Below are positions 23,736-39,900 of a stretch of DNA of 64,000 nt, in pieces. The position numbers and the translations under genes were made by a program. The notes below the pieces were generated by a model. That model did no database searches. It was not told where the DNA came from and worked only from the letters and a program-made list of their open reading frames with translations. Positions within the stretch are counted from its first letter, which is position 1. Each line of letters starts with the position of its first letter. Origin of the DNA: Rhopalosiphum padi (lineage: Eukaryota; Arthropoda; Insecta; Hemiptera; Aphididae); the NCBI RefSeq assembly GCF_020882245.1, contig NC_083600.1, positions 44,301,019 to 44,365,018 on the forward strand, in the 5' to 3' direction.

Positions 23736-24937
23736 TGCGTTGGAGAAATAGTGTTATTTAAAAACTATATTAAGTAAAAAATTACGCATTAATTAAACAA
23801 ACATACGCTTGTTTAACTAAATTAAGTAATAACCTAAAAATGACTCATTTGTCCAAAATAGATTGATATATATATATATAACTTTTACGCAATATAATTT
23901 TATTGTTCAAATTCTATTTTTTTATGTTTTGACGATATTAATATTTCAACTACGAATAACGATATTAACTAGGTTTAACTAAGTGAAGTAACCATAATAA
24001 GAATATAATAAGGACATTATATTTGTCAAAACTGGGTTAAGATAACAATTACGCAATGTACAAGTCAAACAATTGGTATAATTTTACCCATAGTCAAGTA
24101 ATTTTTAACAAATAACGATGACTCAGTCGAAATCTGATCACACAGGGTATATTTAAAAACGAAAATGAGTGCAGAGGTTTGATCATGTGACACCATCATT
24201 ATTGATATAATATTAATTTCGAAATAATTAAACAAACATATGATTGTTTGACTAAGTTAAGGAACAACATAGAAATGATGCATTCGTCCAAAATAGATTA
24301 GTGTAACACTTATACGCGATATTTTTTATATTCTTAGAATTCAAAAACATGATTTGTGGGGACAAAAAACATTATTTTTTACATTAAATTAACTAGTAAT
24401 ACGTAATAATATTATTTAAGAACTATGTTAAGAAAACAATTATGTTATCATAAAACAAACATACGAATGTTTAACAAAGTCAAGTAACAATAAAAAAATT
24501 ATACATTCGTTTAAACTGGGTTAAGATAACAATTACGCTATATAAAACAATTTTAGTAAATTTTCTCTATAGGGTTTAATTAGATCTTCCGTCGAAGATT
24601 TAGAAAAAAATAATTGATTTATTTTCTAAATAAACATAATATTGTTTAAAAACTATGGTTAAAAGATTTTAAGGTTATCATGAGCAATAGGTTTGGTTTA
24701 TTCACTATATTATATTTCCTATAGCAGATGAAATCAAATAATGAATATTTATTGTTGTTATGTTGTTACTTGTTACATTATATTTGTCGATACATATTTG
24801 TTTATTGTTTAGTTACTATGTGTGTTATATGTTGGATTATGGAGGAATCTATTAAAAAGAACTTGCAAATTATTTTTCATTTCATTTTTTAAGGTGTTCA
24901 CATAATTTATATTCTTTGTGCATATCAAATAATTAAA

Positions 24938-27900
24938 ATGAATTTTTCTAAACATTATTTTACAACTATAACAATAACGGTTCTTGTAATTTTGATTATC
25001 CCAGCAAATGCATATTTTATCGCGCTTGTCCCATACTATCGTAGTACGTTCATATTTTTATATTTAAAATTATCATTATTTTATTATTATTATTATAGTA
25101 TTAACACAACTTTTACTATTACTTGTAATTTTAGGTATGGCACCAAGATATCCTTTCAATTTTGATATAGATGATGCTGGTATGGTAAAATTTATTTATG
25201 CATTATAAGTATTTTTTTTTAAAATTTAAATTTATTGATATTCATTTATTATAATGGTTTGCACAATTTGCAATAAAGTATTTAGAAAAAAAAACCAGTT
25301 ATTGATGTTTAATTGCAGTTGACTAGAGACAAACTTAACTTATACCGATTATTACTTTTAATTTGTACAATTGTACATAATATTAAAATAATTGGTAGGT
25401 TAGGTTATTAATATGTTATAATGTTATATGTAATATAATTGTTAGACCTAAAGTTTTAAAAAAAATTATATTGCTTATGATTTGAGAAGAAATATTAAAT
25501 ATGCCCTTCATAAAAGTTATATAAAATCAGTTAATACATCTGTAAGTTATTACAAATTGTACAACATACAAAATTTATTTGATATATTGTAATTTTAACT
25601 GGTTGTATTCAAGTAATTTACAATAAATATTACCGTTGATTATAACTATTTATAATCAATGATATTACCTATGACCTATAACTTTAATATTGTTTTTTCT
25701 ACATCGGTTTAGAGTAAAATTTATATAAGTGTTTACATTTTTAAAAATAATCGGTCATATGATTAAATTATTTTAGAGTCTTATGTGGAAATGATTTAAA
25801 AGTAGTCAAATTAGTACCACTCCGTGGTATAATAGTAGTCCAGTTAATCGCTGTATTAAATGTGTTACATTTAATTTAAATATATTTAATTGCGTACGAA
25901 TAAAAATTCTGATAGGAAACTGTAATGGTCTTATAAATTTAAATGAATATATATAATATTTAATGCAATGTGTTTTACGATATGACTATTGGGTATAAAG
26001 TAATTTAATTTATATATAAATAATACATTTATTCATTTTTATTTATTTTATGTAGTATTATACAATATACAATGGGGGGAGGATATCTGGATATATGTTA
26101 CAAGAAAAGACCGGATTTAATTGAATTAAAATTATATAAAAATTGTCTAATTATAGCAAAAAATACATAAAAATTCAAATAAATTGCACTGTAAAAATGC
26201 AAGTCATATAAAAAAATTTAAATTATTAATTATTATTAAATTAATTAAAAAATAAAAAATCCTTTTTTGAATTAAAAATGATAATTAAATATAATTCCAA
26301 ATTATGTTCATTAAAATTAAATCTCTTATTACTTAAAATATGTTTGTACAAAGAATACATAGACGTCCTACTTCTACACTAATTGGTGCAAGTTTAGAAA
26401 AATTCAATAATATTAATTAGATAATACCTATTAAAATAAACATCTGATTTACTCAATATGACTTCATAGTAAGATTTAATAGTTTTATATCCTTTTTTTT
26501 TCATAAACATATTATTATTTATCTTAAGTTGTTTTTCCATTTGGACCAGGAAGATTTAAATATCTTCAATTTTTCTAAACATATTCATAACTTTGAGTAG
26601 CTCACTATTTGATTTTTCCAAGTTTTGTAAGATTAATGGATAACTCAGATAATTGTAATTTTATGAATGCTATAAAACAAATTTGACTGTATTATTTTTT
26701 TCAAGCTGTTTCAGTTTTTCCACACTGATAGAGATTAACATCGTCTTTTAAACCTTCAATCACATTAAAATAAATTTCAAATTTTTTTTTTTTATGTTAT
26801 TCATTTTTTATGTAATCATAAATTTAGTTCATTAAAACACACAAAAATTTAAAAAAATTCCAAAAACGTGGGAAATTGCAAAAAATTGCATTATAAAATT
26901 AAGTAGGCAGAGAATGTACATAATTATAGTATAATTTTTATATTATAATAAATTCAATTTATAAGCATTAACTTGTTACTAATAATCAAAAGTAATGAAT
27001 TTATAAAAACTTTAATATCTAATAATTTGTTTTCTTAAAGTAAGCAAAATAAGTCAATGGGAGGATAGGTATAACCTCTAACCTCACCCACCACTTCCCC
27101 CCCTCCACGGGCACGCCACTATTACACTGTTGTGTTTATAAAAATAATTTCTTATGTACATAAAAAAAAAGTTATATATTTCTTATGATAATGAAAAATG
27201 ACGTTATTGAGTATATATAAACAAATTGGTGTTAGTATGAAGTCAACGTGTTAACCTACTTTGCAATATTGTTTTGCTAAATATGAAAATACTATTGTTT
27301 ACACACGTGACACGTGTTAAAAGAATATAATATACAGCGGTTTACGTATATTTTTTTCTACATAGGTTTAAAATAAAATTAGTGTTTAAACTTTGAAAAG
27401 ATTATTTAAAATAATTGGAGAGATTATTATTATTTCCATTAAGGACAGCGAAAGTCCTTCAAAGTTCAAGGACCTTCTCTATTACCAACTCTACTACATT
27501 TTTCCATCTATCTCTATCAACGCTGTCTGCTATTATCACTTCCTGGGTGCATTTGTTGAGATCATCGTTGACCTTGTCTGTCCAGCGCTGCCTAATGCAA
27601 CCCCTAGGTCTTTTTCCATTTATCTTTCCTTCCAGAGCTTTCTTTAAAATTCCATTTGATCTCCATACATGCCCTGCCCACTCGATCGTTTGTTCATGAG
27701 GTAGGTATATTAATACCGGGTTTTTGGTAAATTTCTTGTACTTCTCTATTGGATCTTCTTCTGTACTCTTCATTTTTCAAAATAGGTCCATATATCCTTC
27801 TAAGTACTTTTTTTTCAAAACAAGCCATTTTTTCCTCATCACCTTTGGTAGTTGACCATGTTTCGGACGTGCATGTTAGTACTGGTCGTAGAAAACTTGA

Positions 27901-30900
27901 GTACTGGCGTTACTTTGATCGCCTAGAGAGGAGTTTTGACTTAAACAATCGCATCTAAACGCGTGTTCGCGCCCTATTTGTGCATTTTGTTCTCCAACTA
28001 AAATTTTTACACAATTTCTAGGTATTAGTCGTATACTTTTTCTAGGTTATCGTAAAAGGAGTCTTTATAATCATTGTCTGCCGTTTCTGTTGGTGCATAA
28101 CAGTTGGTTATTGCTATACTAAAGGACTTCCCACCAATTATTAGATAGCATAATCGATTATCAACTGCTTCGAATTTCTTTACTAATTTTAGTAAAGACT
28201 CTTTTACTATAAAACCCACTCCGTACTCGTGTCTTCCATTATCGTTTCCACTAAAAAACTGTCATGTTATCTGATTTAAGATGTCTAGAGCCTGGCAATC
28301 TTACTTCTTGGAGGGCAATTAGATCAACATTATATTTTTTAATTATACTAATACATAATACATTTTAGGGCCCCTGGCTTGTACAGAGATCTTATGTTCC
28401 ATGTTTCAAATCGAAATATTCCAGGTTTTCCGATTCCAGTTCCAAATCTATTTCCCAAATTATCTGTTGTTTTCTGAGGCCTAGTTGTAGTAGGTTTAGT
28501 AACATTGGTTTTTTACTGGGGCGGGTCATTAGCGCACCGCCAAACCGCCAACCTGGAGGATCAGCTGAGTCAACCAGTTAAGGTCATCTCAGAGCTTGGG
28601 ACCCCGGGTTCACCAAACCCGTAGTGCTAATTGCTTAGCACCCCCTAAAAATAATTATATTATGATTATTAATACCACATACCTATATTTTTTTTCCAGC
28701 TGATTGTTCATGTAATATTTTTAACTTATTATTAGTAAACATATGGCAACTTTAAATAATTTTAATATTAAGTATTAAAAGATTGATATAATATATTATA
28801 TTGCCAATTGTGTAATCTTAAATGATAGTTGATATTTCTGACTGATATCTTAAATGAATGATTCACAAAATCATATTTTTTGGATCTGTTATTGATTCAC
28901 AGTTTTTTTTTATTTTAAAGTAGGCCACAAACAAGTCATTTCATATTCATACATTTTTAAAGCTATTAACAAAATATGTAAAAAAAAAAAAATAAAAATA
29001 TTTTTAATTAAATTATTTACACTAAGTAAAATAAAGTAGTAAACAAACAATATTATATGGTATTTTAGATTCTGAGTGGAAAGATGAATGTATTGATCTT
29101 ACAATGATGTGCTTTTCTGTGTATGCGTGTGTACAACAATAAAATATATTAAAAAATGTGCATAGATCTTCAACTATAAGGGTGATTTCTGATAGCAAAT
29201 AGAACCTAGTTTTTTAATGAATAAATAATCATAAGCTTGACTTTTCTGAATTATCATTAAAATGAGAATAGCTTATTTAATAATTTTGAAACGTTAATTT
29301 AATCAATTTATTATGTTACTCATGCATAGTTTTTTATAATAATTTAATTTGAATTGTTTTTAAATTTAATAGTTTTACTGAGATATATTGCTTTATTTAA
29401 GAGTAAGTAATTATGGGGTAATTTTATTCTACTTTTTATTTTTTTTTTTTTAAAGAATATTGATCATATTTATAAGTAGGGTGCGGATTTGTATGTATTA
29501 AAAATTCAAAAATATGTACATATATATGTATTTAATTTTATTCAAATATGTAATTAAAAATACAAGATATGTAAAAAAAAATGTGTTTATTCTTGACAAA
29601 AAAATTGTAAAATGAGTATATTATTAAAAAAGTACGTAAATATAAATTATACAACACTACATTATATTATTATTTTATTAATATTAATTAGGAATACATT
29701 AAAATTAAAAATTAAAATCTAAAAATTTCAAAGTAATTAGTAAGTATTCATTCATTGGAGTTTGAATCTCAAAATAACAACTCATAATATAAAACGGCGA
29801 TACATTACTAATTCTGTAAATAGCTCAATATTTAACAAAAATATGTAATATCAGTAAAATATGTAAAAATATGTAATTTAGATTAAATATGTAAAAATAT
29901 GTAATATCAACCATAGCTTAAAATAATCAGATAGTCATGTAACATATTTCTGTAAAGGAATCATTCAAATATTATAATTCACGACAAATATGTAAATACA
30001 TACAAATCCGCACCCTATTTATAAGTATGGAATTTTAGTTACTTAAGTTTTAATTGTTTGGTCAGTTCAGTGTAGTAAATTACCTCAAGTAACACTACAT
30101 TATTTACATATAATGCTAATAAGTAATAGCCCTCTGGATGATTTTTGAAATTTAAAACCATATTCATCTCCATTCTCCTTCATAAATTTTCCAATACCTT
30201 ATCAAACGGATTTGGTAACAAAGCGTAACTTTGTCTTATACCTGTTTTTAATAGTATAATAGGTTACGGTATTAGACTACCGACTTTAACTTTAACTGTT
30301 GTTTCCATTATACATGTCACACTCGTAATCAAAAAAGATTCTATGCGGGAGGAATAATTATTGTTACATTAAGCATTCAATAAAATATGTAATAATAAGA
30401 GATGTAAGCATTTAAAAACTAGGTCAAGAAAACAGTTAACAGGTTAACAGTAAGTTAGTATAATCATTTTTAAGCATATTATAATTAGGGTAAGGCAACA
30501 ATTATATTACAACTGGTATATTTTATGCATACGCAATAAGATAACTAGGCTAAACATAAAAGCTACAATATAATATAATTAATATATGTATAAGGATAAT
30601 GTGATGACCAAAGAAGAGTCAGTAGTAGTGATCGTTTCACTCGATTACGCTGCGTGATAATAAAGTGTTTTGAGATACAATTTTGGTTGTTTATTTATTA
30701 CGAACGTTTGAGTGATCATAATTCAGTCGACATTATAATACACTTATTTGTCGCGATCCGTGTTGGTAAAGTTCCTTTTAAAAACGAGAACTTGTGCCCG
30801 TTCCTCGTTCTTGTTGGAAAAAGGAACTCATTCCGATTCCTCGTTTCAATAGCAAAAAAGGAAAGTGTTTCTGTTGCACTTATAAAAAGGAACGCGATCT

Positions 30901-33900
30901 CATTCTCTTAATTTTTTTTTTATACATACGATTTGAGCGATTGTCACTGTGGTTTTTTTTCTGTGGATATATTTTTAACCAGAAATAATCGGTTAATTTT
31001 TTGTGTTCAATACATTTTCTGATAAGTAGTTAATTGAACTCAGATTCGACATTGTAGATATCAGCTTTTGAAATTTTCTCACTTAAAATAGTCAATAAAT
31101 ACGTAAGGGAAAACTTACTAAAAAAGTGCCGGAAACATGAGATAAATAGGTAAATGAATTATGGCCTATTGCTTATCATCAAATTATTATAATAATGCTT
31201 ATAAATATAATACTTATATATTATTTTATAACAATACAATATATATTTATATATGTTTAAAGTTTTAGTCCAAATATCATAGCAATGATAAAACAAACTT
31301 TTTTTTTTAAATTTAATTTAATTTCTATCCTGAAAATGGAAATGACGAATTTCGTGGCAATTTATTAGTGACTGATGAAGTGACACTAAATTATCAACAC
31401 TAACCTAACGCGTTCTGTCTCAACACTGGTAGCGATAGCCGATTTAAATAAATGTGGTTGTATCTCGACTGTTTTGGGGGATATTCTACTGCCAATTTTA
31501 ATATATAAATATATAATTATAAAATAAAAACAGTAATATCCGTAAAGTGGACTGTATATGATTTATTATGAATATCAGAATAATAATATTAATACACCGA
31601 GCGTCTTAAAAATATGTTAGTCCAACGCCAATTACTAAGAAAAATAATATAACCTATAAAATAATAAGCGATCAAATGAGCATTGTATTTATATGTATAT
31701 AAATCAAAACACACACGACGTTGATAACAACAATTGTTGCGATAATATAACAAATAATAATACAAAATTGGACGATGATACGTTTCACCTGGTCATCTGG
31801 TTATGGCCGGCTGTAAGTAGTTAATTGAACCCAGATTCGACATTGTAGATATCAGATTTTGAAATTTTCTCATTTAAAATAGTCAATAAATACGTAAAGG
31901 AAAACTAATAAAAAGTGCCGGAAACAGAAGATAAATAGGTAAATGAATTATGGCCTATATCTTATCGTCAAATTATCATAATAATCTTTATAAATATAAT
32001 ACCTATATCTCGTACATACATATATATAAGAACATGTCAGTGTGAATCTCGTGCCAATCCCTCTCCTATATTTTAGTTTAGATGATTAACAATTTAAATT
32101 AACTAATGCTCTGTATTACATTAATATAATACATTTCTAGATTTAAATGCAAATAGTGAAATGCAAGTGGATTTTATGGGTAATTATTTAAAAATCACTA
32201 AATACAATTTTTAATATCACCTATGGTGGATTTATATTATTTTAGTTAATGTATAGCACTAAATTAGTTGTCATTATTCATTAGTTGTCATATTCTATAA
32301 GTTTTAAACTTTCTAAAAATAGTAGTTGCTCTACTATTTATTTTAAATTAAAATATTTACATAACTAATTCGGTTAATCTATACTTTGTACACTTATTAC
32401 TATTGCATACCTACCTAGTAGATTTATATTATATTAAATAAATTATAAAACCCACACACGTAAGGTATAGTGAGACAATATTATTTGGGAAATTAGAAAC
32501 ACAAACATGCTAAATAGATTTGCTATACATGTTGGTCCATCAGTGTAGTTTGTGTTGATTACAGTATAGCTATTAATACAACTTATTGATACAATAAAAT
32601 ATATTATACATAATTTTAATGTATATCTAATCATATTATTTATTTTTATGTGGTAAAACATTAATTTTTTCTAACTACCCTGATAGACAGAACATTTTAC
32701 CGATTTTGGTGTTCTCGTTTAAGTGAGCTTTTTGGTTAGTGGCGTGGCGTAATTGAGAATATTTTATGGGGGGGGATTAAAAATTATTATTCAAAACTGA
32801 CTTTGGGGGACTTCTACACACATCGTATCTAAATTTAATATCTTATGACTAGGGCCCGGATTTAAATGCACTTAAAACCATACAAATATGCTCTAAAAAA
32901 TAGCCAAAAATCCCTTTAAAAAACGCATTTTACCACAAAAATGACCTTAAAATGCCGTACTTATATTTTTTTATTCAATTTGAAATTTATAAATAAGCTA
33001 TAATCATTATTTATTATTTTATTAAAAAAAAAAAAAACTGAAGATTTGAAATGGATGACATGCTTACGTTTTGGCCGTTTTAGGGATATATTATTCATTC
33101 TAAACATACCAAAATATAGATTAAAATTTATGTAAAATTAAAATTTTAAGAGCCTATTGTACTTACTACATTTTGAGCATGTTCGTGTTTAATATTAATT
33201 TGTTCAAACTCCAAAGATCTTCTATTTATCGTATATTGAATAAATATGCATTAAAAACCAATAAAATGACCCAATAATGCTAAAAATGCAAAATACAATT
33301 TGTAGCTTTGAAACCCTCGTTACATGAAACGAATTATGTACTTAGAAAGCATTGTGTAAGATCAACCAAAAAAAGATGCACTTTGCATTGAAATCCGGGA
33401 CCTACTTATATCAATATAGTTATTTTATATAGTATAAAAAAATGATCAAAAAAGTTTATGAATTTTGGTTTTTTAGTTTTACTTATTATTAGAAATTTAG
33501 AATATCTCATCTCTCTATGTATGTAGTTTGTTGGTGCTGTAATTACTAATTAGTAATTAGGTACAATATGTGGCAGGGCTCCCGTGTTTATAAATTAATA
33601 AGATATCGAAAAATAAACATTTTTTATTTTAAACATCATGCTTATTGCTAACCGAATAATAAATTAATTATTTACTAATAAAATTAAATACTTTATTTGA
33701 TTTCATTTTGTAATAATTTTTAAATTTTTATTTAAACTATTTGTAGGTAAAAGTTAATATATAAATACAGCTTTTGGGGGGGGGGATCTAACTTTTCTAC
33801 CTTTTAATTATTGTAAATAATTATTTATCTATGTTTTTTAGATAATATTAGTATGTATTTTCTGTGATGATTTTTTAAATTTTTTGTTTTTTTTAATTGA

Positions 33901-36900
33901 ATAAATATAATAGGATTTTTATAATAACGGTATACAGATTAAAGTAGTAGCATTTATCAATGAAATAGATTACTAAATTTTAAGTTTTATAAATCGACTA
34001 AAAAAAAGATATCTTAAAACTATAGAATTTATTTACTTCACTATATAAACTACTAAATATTAAATTTATTTACTGTGACAAATAACGAACCAGTAATCTT
34101 ACCACTTCAGATTTCAACACATTTTTTTAAATTTAAATTTATTGTGTGTAGTTTTTAGAAGTTGGTCAAAGACTTTGAAGTCCAAAAATTGGACAAAAAC
34201 TTATAGTCGAGAAAGTCGAACCTAGTTTTAAACAAATCGAACTGAATTGAAATCTATAAAAAAAGTTTGAAGCTTTACAATTAACCTATGTTAAAATAGT
34301 TGAAATCTTTTTGACTATCTAGTTGACTCTCAGGCCACATTCAAAAATTAAAAAAAAGTTTACGGGCCGGACGAAAATAAAAATTGTATTCTCTTAAATT
34401 ATTTACTATGAAAAAAGAAATACTGTCTAAAACTTTAAAATAATGAAATGTATAAAAAATATTACGTCATTCTAAAATTTAAAGTGGGCCGTATACAATA
34501 GCGGTGCTGGCAGAATTCGCTGGATGGCCGCCGGTTGGCCAACCACTGATTTATAGACATGCAAAATTTTAAATTTTTCTTTTAGTTTTATTTTTATAAA
34601 TTTCGAAAAAAAATTATTTAATAGATCAAAATTTTTAAAAATGTTTTAAAAAGCCCCACATTAATTGGTTCCTGTTTGATTTGACATATGATGAAAAAGG
34701 GTACACTTGTAATCGGTTTCAGACTATATATTTATTGATTTCGAATCACCTTTAATACTTTTACACATTTATAACGGCGTAGTGTTAATTTATTTTTACT
34801 ATTATCGAGAATTTCTAATACATGACTGTTTTATTTTATAGATAGAGAATTGTTCTGTAAGTTTTTGTTTTTCAAATATATTTGATATCGAAATGTCTAA
34901 TTAGTTTAAATTTATTGAATTTAATTAATAATAAAACTAAGTATATATATATATATATACTATATACATATATATCTAAGTAACTTATTACTTAGTAATA
35001 AGTAGTTATTCAAACCACTGAATAGTATAGTTTTAAAGAATTATTATATATTTTGTAAGTCGCGGTTTATGATTTTGGTGATTATTTAATATAGATCTTC
35101 GATAAAAATTAAAATATTGAAATATTTCTATTAATCAGATACTTTATAGGGTGATTTTTAAGATTAAACACTATTTATTTTAAAAAGTGTTGACTTTTTC
35201 AATTTTTAATTTCATGCTTTTTAAAACTATATAACATTTTTATTTTTTCACCCTTATATTTAATAGTAAAATCACTATCAACTTTTGATTTTTAAATGGC
35301 AACTTATATTTTAAATGTCATAAAAAAATAGGGCTTTTTTCATGAATTTAACAAAAATAATATGAACGTTAAAATTCATAAAAAAAATAAGTACATTTTG
35401 AATTTAGGTTGCCATTCGAAAATCAAAAGTTAATAGTGGTTTCATTATTAAATAAGTGGGCGAAAAAATAAATTGCTGACAGTTAATCACTCTTTAAATT
35501 TGTTCTTATAGATAACCAATCACGGCCAAGTAATTATTTAAGAGTTTAATAATTAGATTTATTGAAGATAAAAATAAATTAAGGGTATCAAGTGCTGTCG
35601 ATGTAGTGCCACTCTGGAACGCGGTAACACAAATTAAAATTGAAATTTGAAATAAAGTAGTCGTCATTTGATTTCATTATGCGCCAGTTAAAAATCTTGA
35701 GAATATATCATACAATAATTCGGAACCCAAGGAGCTGGAGTAACGTAGCTATAATATTGTTTTTTATTCCAACTCGGATCTCTATGTTGTATTATTGATT
35801 AGTATATTAATCACTTCTCGTCCATTTTTATATTTTTGATTGTGTTTGGTGTATTATAATGGATAGTTATTATCAGCCTCTTTACAAAGACAGTCTAATA
35901 TAAGAGTTTATCCTGATTGTTTGTTTGATTACGTCTCGTGTAATTTCATCAATAAAAGTATTAATTTTTAATATTCCCTCTGCTAGATGGCATATTTATA
36001 TTCAATATACAATATTATTTTATTTTTTTATTTTCGTATTACAAAATTTAGTAATACAAATTAACATAATAAAACAATTTTTTTTTTCGTTAATCGAAAA
36101 TATATTTTTTTGAGGGGGGGTGGGGGGGTTGACCTTCCCCCCTGTATACATACCTGGGCACCACCCTACCATGACTTCCGGGGCAAGAGCCCCAGTTTGC
36201 CTCCCTATATCAGGCTCTGTATCTATATGCAGTTTATTGAATTATAATATAAACTGCTTTATGTTCACAATACAAGCATATTCTAAATAATACCTACATT
36301 TTTAAATTTATATTTTATTCATCATTTTTAAAACATTGGATTTTTTTTTTTTTTTTATATCAATATTTCTATATTTTACAAATAGTTTATAGTAAAATAT
36401 AATGCTATTATATTAGTACATATTTTGTATTAGTGTTTACTGTTTATAATATGATAAATTATATTGTTATTATGTTTTTGACAAAATAACATTTTAACTA
36501 TTTTTTTATAGATTTATTCAGTAAGTTAAACTTCAAAAATTTTGTTTTAATAAGGTTTATTAAAATTTATTTTATTGACTATAAAAATTATACTCATGCA
36601 TATATAATGTTTTTATTTTATTTAGCTGAGACATATAGTAAGTAATGTGTTTGTTTTATTATTACGTTTCTCGTAATACATTTTATCAATTTTTGTTATA
36701 ACCATTATCATTACATAACAAAAACAAAAAATACTACATAAATGAAAAAAGAAATCAAATATGCTCTTGTGTCATTATTATTTTTTAATTTTAAAATATT
36801 AATCTCACTATTACAAATTGCGCAATTCAGTATTATATATAAATTAACTCTTTTTTTAGGGGCATTACGTATGTATATTTTTGTTTCGTCTTATTTTATT

Positions 36901-39900
36901 AAAATGTATTATTGTATTATGTTTGAAATTTAAAATTTGTTTCGTGGCAATAATTATTTAGTCCATTATGTTAATTTTTTAGAAATATCTGAGTACGGAA
37001 ATATTAAAGAATATATTTTTAAAACATTCTTATACTTCTTAAGTTCTGGTATTGTTCATAAAGTTCACAAAACTATTATATACAATTTTTTAAGGGAATA
37101 AAAATATTAAAATGCATATTCCCGTAAAACTTAATAAAATTAAAACAATAGAATTTTTTAATAATACTATTAAAAGAACATAATATTAAAGTCTAATGGG
37201 TGATTCTTTTATCAAACAACACTAATTATATCAAAATTTATAAACCTTTTTGAAAATAATACATAGTTACATAGTATCTTACATAGTTTTTTCTATTTTT
37301 TATTATATATTTATTTAATTTTTTTTACTTTTTTAATGACATATATTTTTAATGCGTACTCCTTGGCAAAACATTTTTCACGATACTTCGGTACACAAAA
37401 ATTAAAATTTGGAAAAGCAGTTTTTGAGCTATATGCATTTAAAGTTTGATGAAGACAAGTATGGTAACCCGCAAAATGTAAGTCCACTACTCCGATCGTC
37501 TTAACTTTAAAAAATGACTATGACTAAAACATAAGTCGTCCATATTTCAATTCTTATGCATTCAAGTACCCTGAAAAATATTCTGCTTAGGAATATTTTA
37601 TTAAATACGTTTGTTGTTATTTTTATAAAAGTAAAAAAACGATACTGATGAATAATAGTGAAATATATACTTTTTTAGAAAAACGTGTTTTTTTATTAAC
37701 CTCAAACTATGCAGAAAATATATTTTCAAAAAACGTTTATAATTTTGGATATATTAGTGTTGCTTGATAAAACAATCATCTAATATATTATCAATATGCA
37801 AACATTAGCATGTAGATCATCGCATAGAATAATATTGTAAATTTGATTAATACTACGATATTATATATATATATATATATATCTATATTTGCAGAGAGTA
37901 TTGGTAAATATTATCCATTTTTATTTATTTATTGTTTTATATTTCATGTTTTTTCTGATGTATACAATTGAATTATTTGCATTTGGATAGTTACGATGTA
38001 TTTTTTAAAATTAATATGAAGAAAAACTTTTCAAATTAATCAAAGATATGTTTATTTATACGTACAATACACAAAATGATAAATTAATAAATTATACTTA
38101 GTACCTCACTGCTAAAAATTAATTTTATGCGAAATAAATGAAAATCTGTATATATATCGTGTAACGCCGTAACGGGTGGAATAGCGGCCAGGAGATTGTA
38201 AATAATTTGTACATATTAAAAATTAACTCAACAACTATTTTTCACAGATCAAAAACGTACGTATGTTTATTTATTTTTTATATAATTAAGGTATTTCGTT
38301 TGCAACTTGGCCTATAATTTTAGATTCTAATTGGAGAATTTTGAACAATGTGTGTTTAATATTTTAATCCGGGTGCCATGAAAACTGTTACAGACCAAAT
38401 ACAAAAGTAGAAACAACCTGTTGTTGCACTACAAGTACTGTGGCTTGATAATCGCAGTATTATATCTAAAAATTTCACAATATTTTCTAATGGATTATGT
38501 ATTTGAAGTTGGGTTTATTGTCAATGTCGCAATAGTACCACTTCTTGTAAAAGGCTTTACGCCAGTAAGCGATCGTCTGTGCGTTTGAAAAATGGAAGAG
38601 AATTTATGGGATATTGTGGTAATAAATTAAGACGCTCCAACTGAGGAAGAAAACTGTGACATCAAAGAATTCATTTGAATTCTACGAAGAATTAGAAAAA
38701 ATAAATTACACCCAACTCTAGAAACTGTACCTATACAAATTCTAAAGGGGGATTTGATGGCTATAGGTACCGTTAACAACGATTTGATAGCCGAAACGTA
38801 CAATTTTAAACATGTCGATAACTTTTATTATTTAAGAGTAAACATCAATTAAGATAATTTATAATACATATTGTGTTATTGTTTTTTCTTATATTACTTT
38901 ATCACTAACTATAACAATACATTTTATTTTTGTAGATCAATTAAGTATGTAATTATTATATTTTTTTAAATTTATATTTAATTCAGTCATTATTTAATTG
39001 TGAACTAAATAGAACTGTTTGGTTCTAAACTATAGTGTTAAAATACTATAGGTTTCATCTGTATGATGGAATAAATTAGACATTATCGAAAAGTCATATC
39101 TTATTTTCGTTTTGTAAATAATTTATTACTAATTTGATAGAACAATATTATTAATAATTATAATATTAAAATTTCATTCTCTGAAAACTTGCATTTAAAA
39201 AAACTTCTAATAAAAAAAATAAAAAAAAAAATTTATCAACCGAATTTAATGGTTTTACTTAAAAGTTTTTGATTGCTAACTGACATTTATTTTTACTCTA
39301 AAAAAATATATTAAAGTTTGAAGTTTAAGTAGCTTTCTTACGGAATTACTGAATATTTTGAAATTTTGATAACTCATAGTTCATTATACATTTCAATAGT
39401 TATTGATTATTATAACTAATTAATAACGATTATAATTACATTTTTTTAGATATTATTAGAGGTACGTAGATGTAATAACTAATTTTTAATTTAATTTTTA
39501 TAAAATTTAAAATTTAATCTTCAATACTTGATTTTAATGTTTGATGATTAGCCTATTCTGCGACCTACGTCACCATAACCGACCTTCATCATATTATAAA
39601 CACTAAATTATTGACTATTGGAAGATTTAAATTATCTTAACTAATACTATACTAAATTCGAAATTCAGTATTGCCCATTGAGGAAAAGCAAATGGTATCT
39701 AACTAAACGATTAAGTCGATGACCTTTATCACTTGAGATTTGTACCAACTATTTATATTTGATCGTTTATGATTCTCTTACACTTTACATCAGTAGTGGC
39801 ATTTGTAACATTTTGTATTTAGATTTGACGAGGCCGCTAGTTTCAAATATGACTAAAATGAATGTGTCTTATTTCAAATTCACATTTTTGGTGTTTAATA

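Larger units (their letters stand above)
23743..34780. repeat. Segmental duplication, copy 1
   Basis: Aligns in direct orientation with 52980-64000. Similarity is patchy: about 90 percent over much of it by eye, but above 99 percent over 30016-31810 (versus 59988-61786) and about 99 percent over 33540-34140 (versus 62930-63540). Copy 1 alone carries a retrotransposon (27420-28645), two MITEs (29479-30015 and 32850-33404), a 34150-34385 segment and a small internal duplication. It contains the first exons of micro-exon gene A. The right limit is set by the end of the window in copy 2. Confidence 0.9.

Noticed and set aside
25916..25927. 12-nt GAAACTGTAATG candidate exon conserved in both copies
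   Set aside because: Poor pyrimidine tract and a GTCTTA donor; a related non-spliceable sequence is at 54550.
29068..29127. Possible 60-nt exon after TTTTAG reading SEWKDECIDLTMMC in both duplication copies
   Set aside because: The ATTCTGAGTGG-type sequence recurs at 38312, 40357 and in reverse orientation near 10280 and 44995, so it looks like a dispersed repeat, and the donors (GTGTAC, GTGTCA) are weak.
30654..30911. 85-codon ORF repeated identically at 60626-60883
   Set aside because: The repetition is explained by the near-identical duplicated intron; the peptide has no recognisable feature and the start lies in an intron of the micro-exon genes.
36742..36933. Apparent ATG-started ORF with hydrophobic N-terminus
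   Set aside because: It reads through an intron and the 9-nt exon at 36860-36868; the frame agrees only by coincidence with the micro-exon model.
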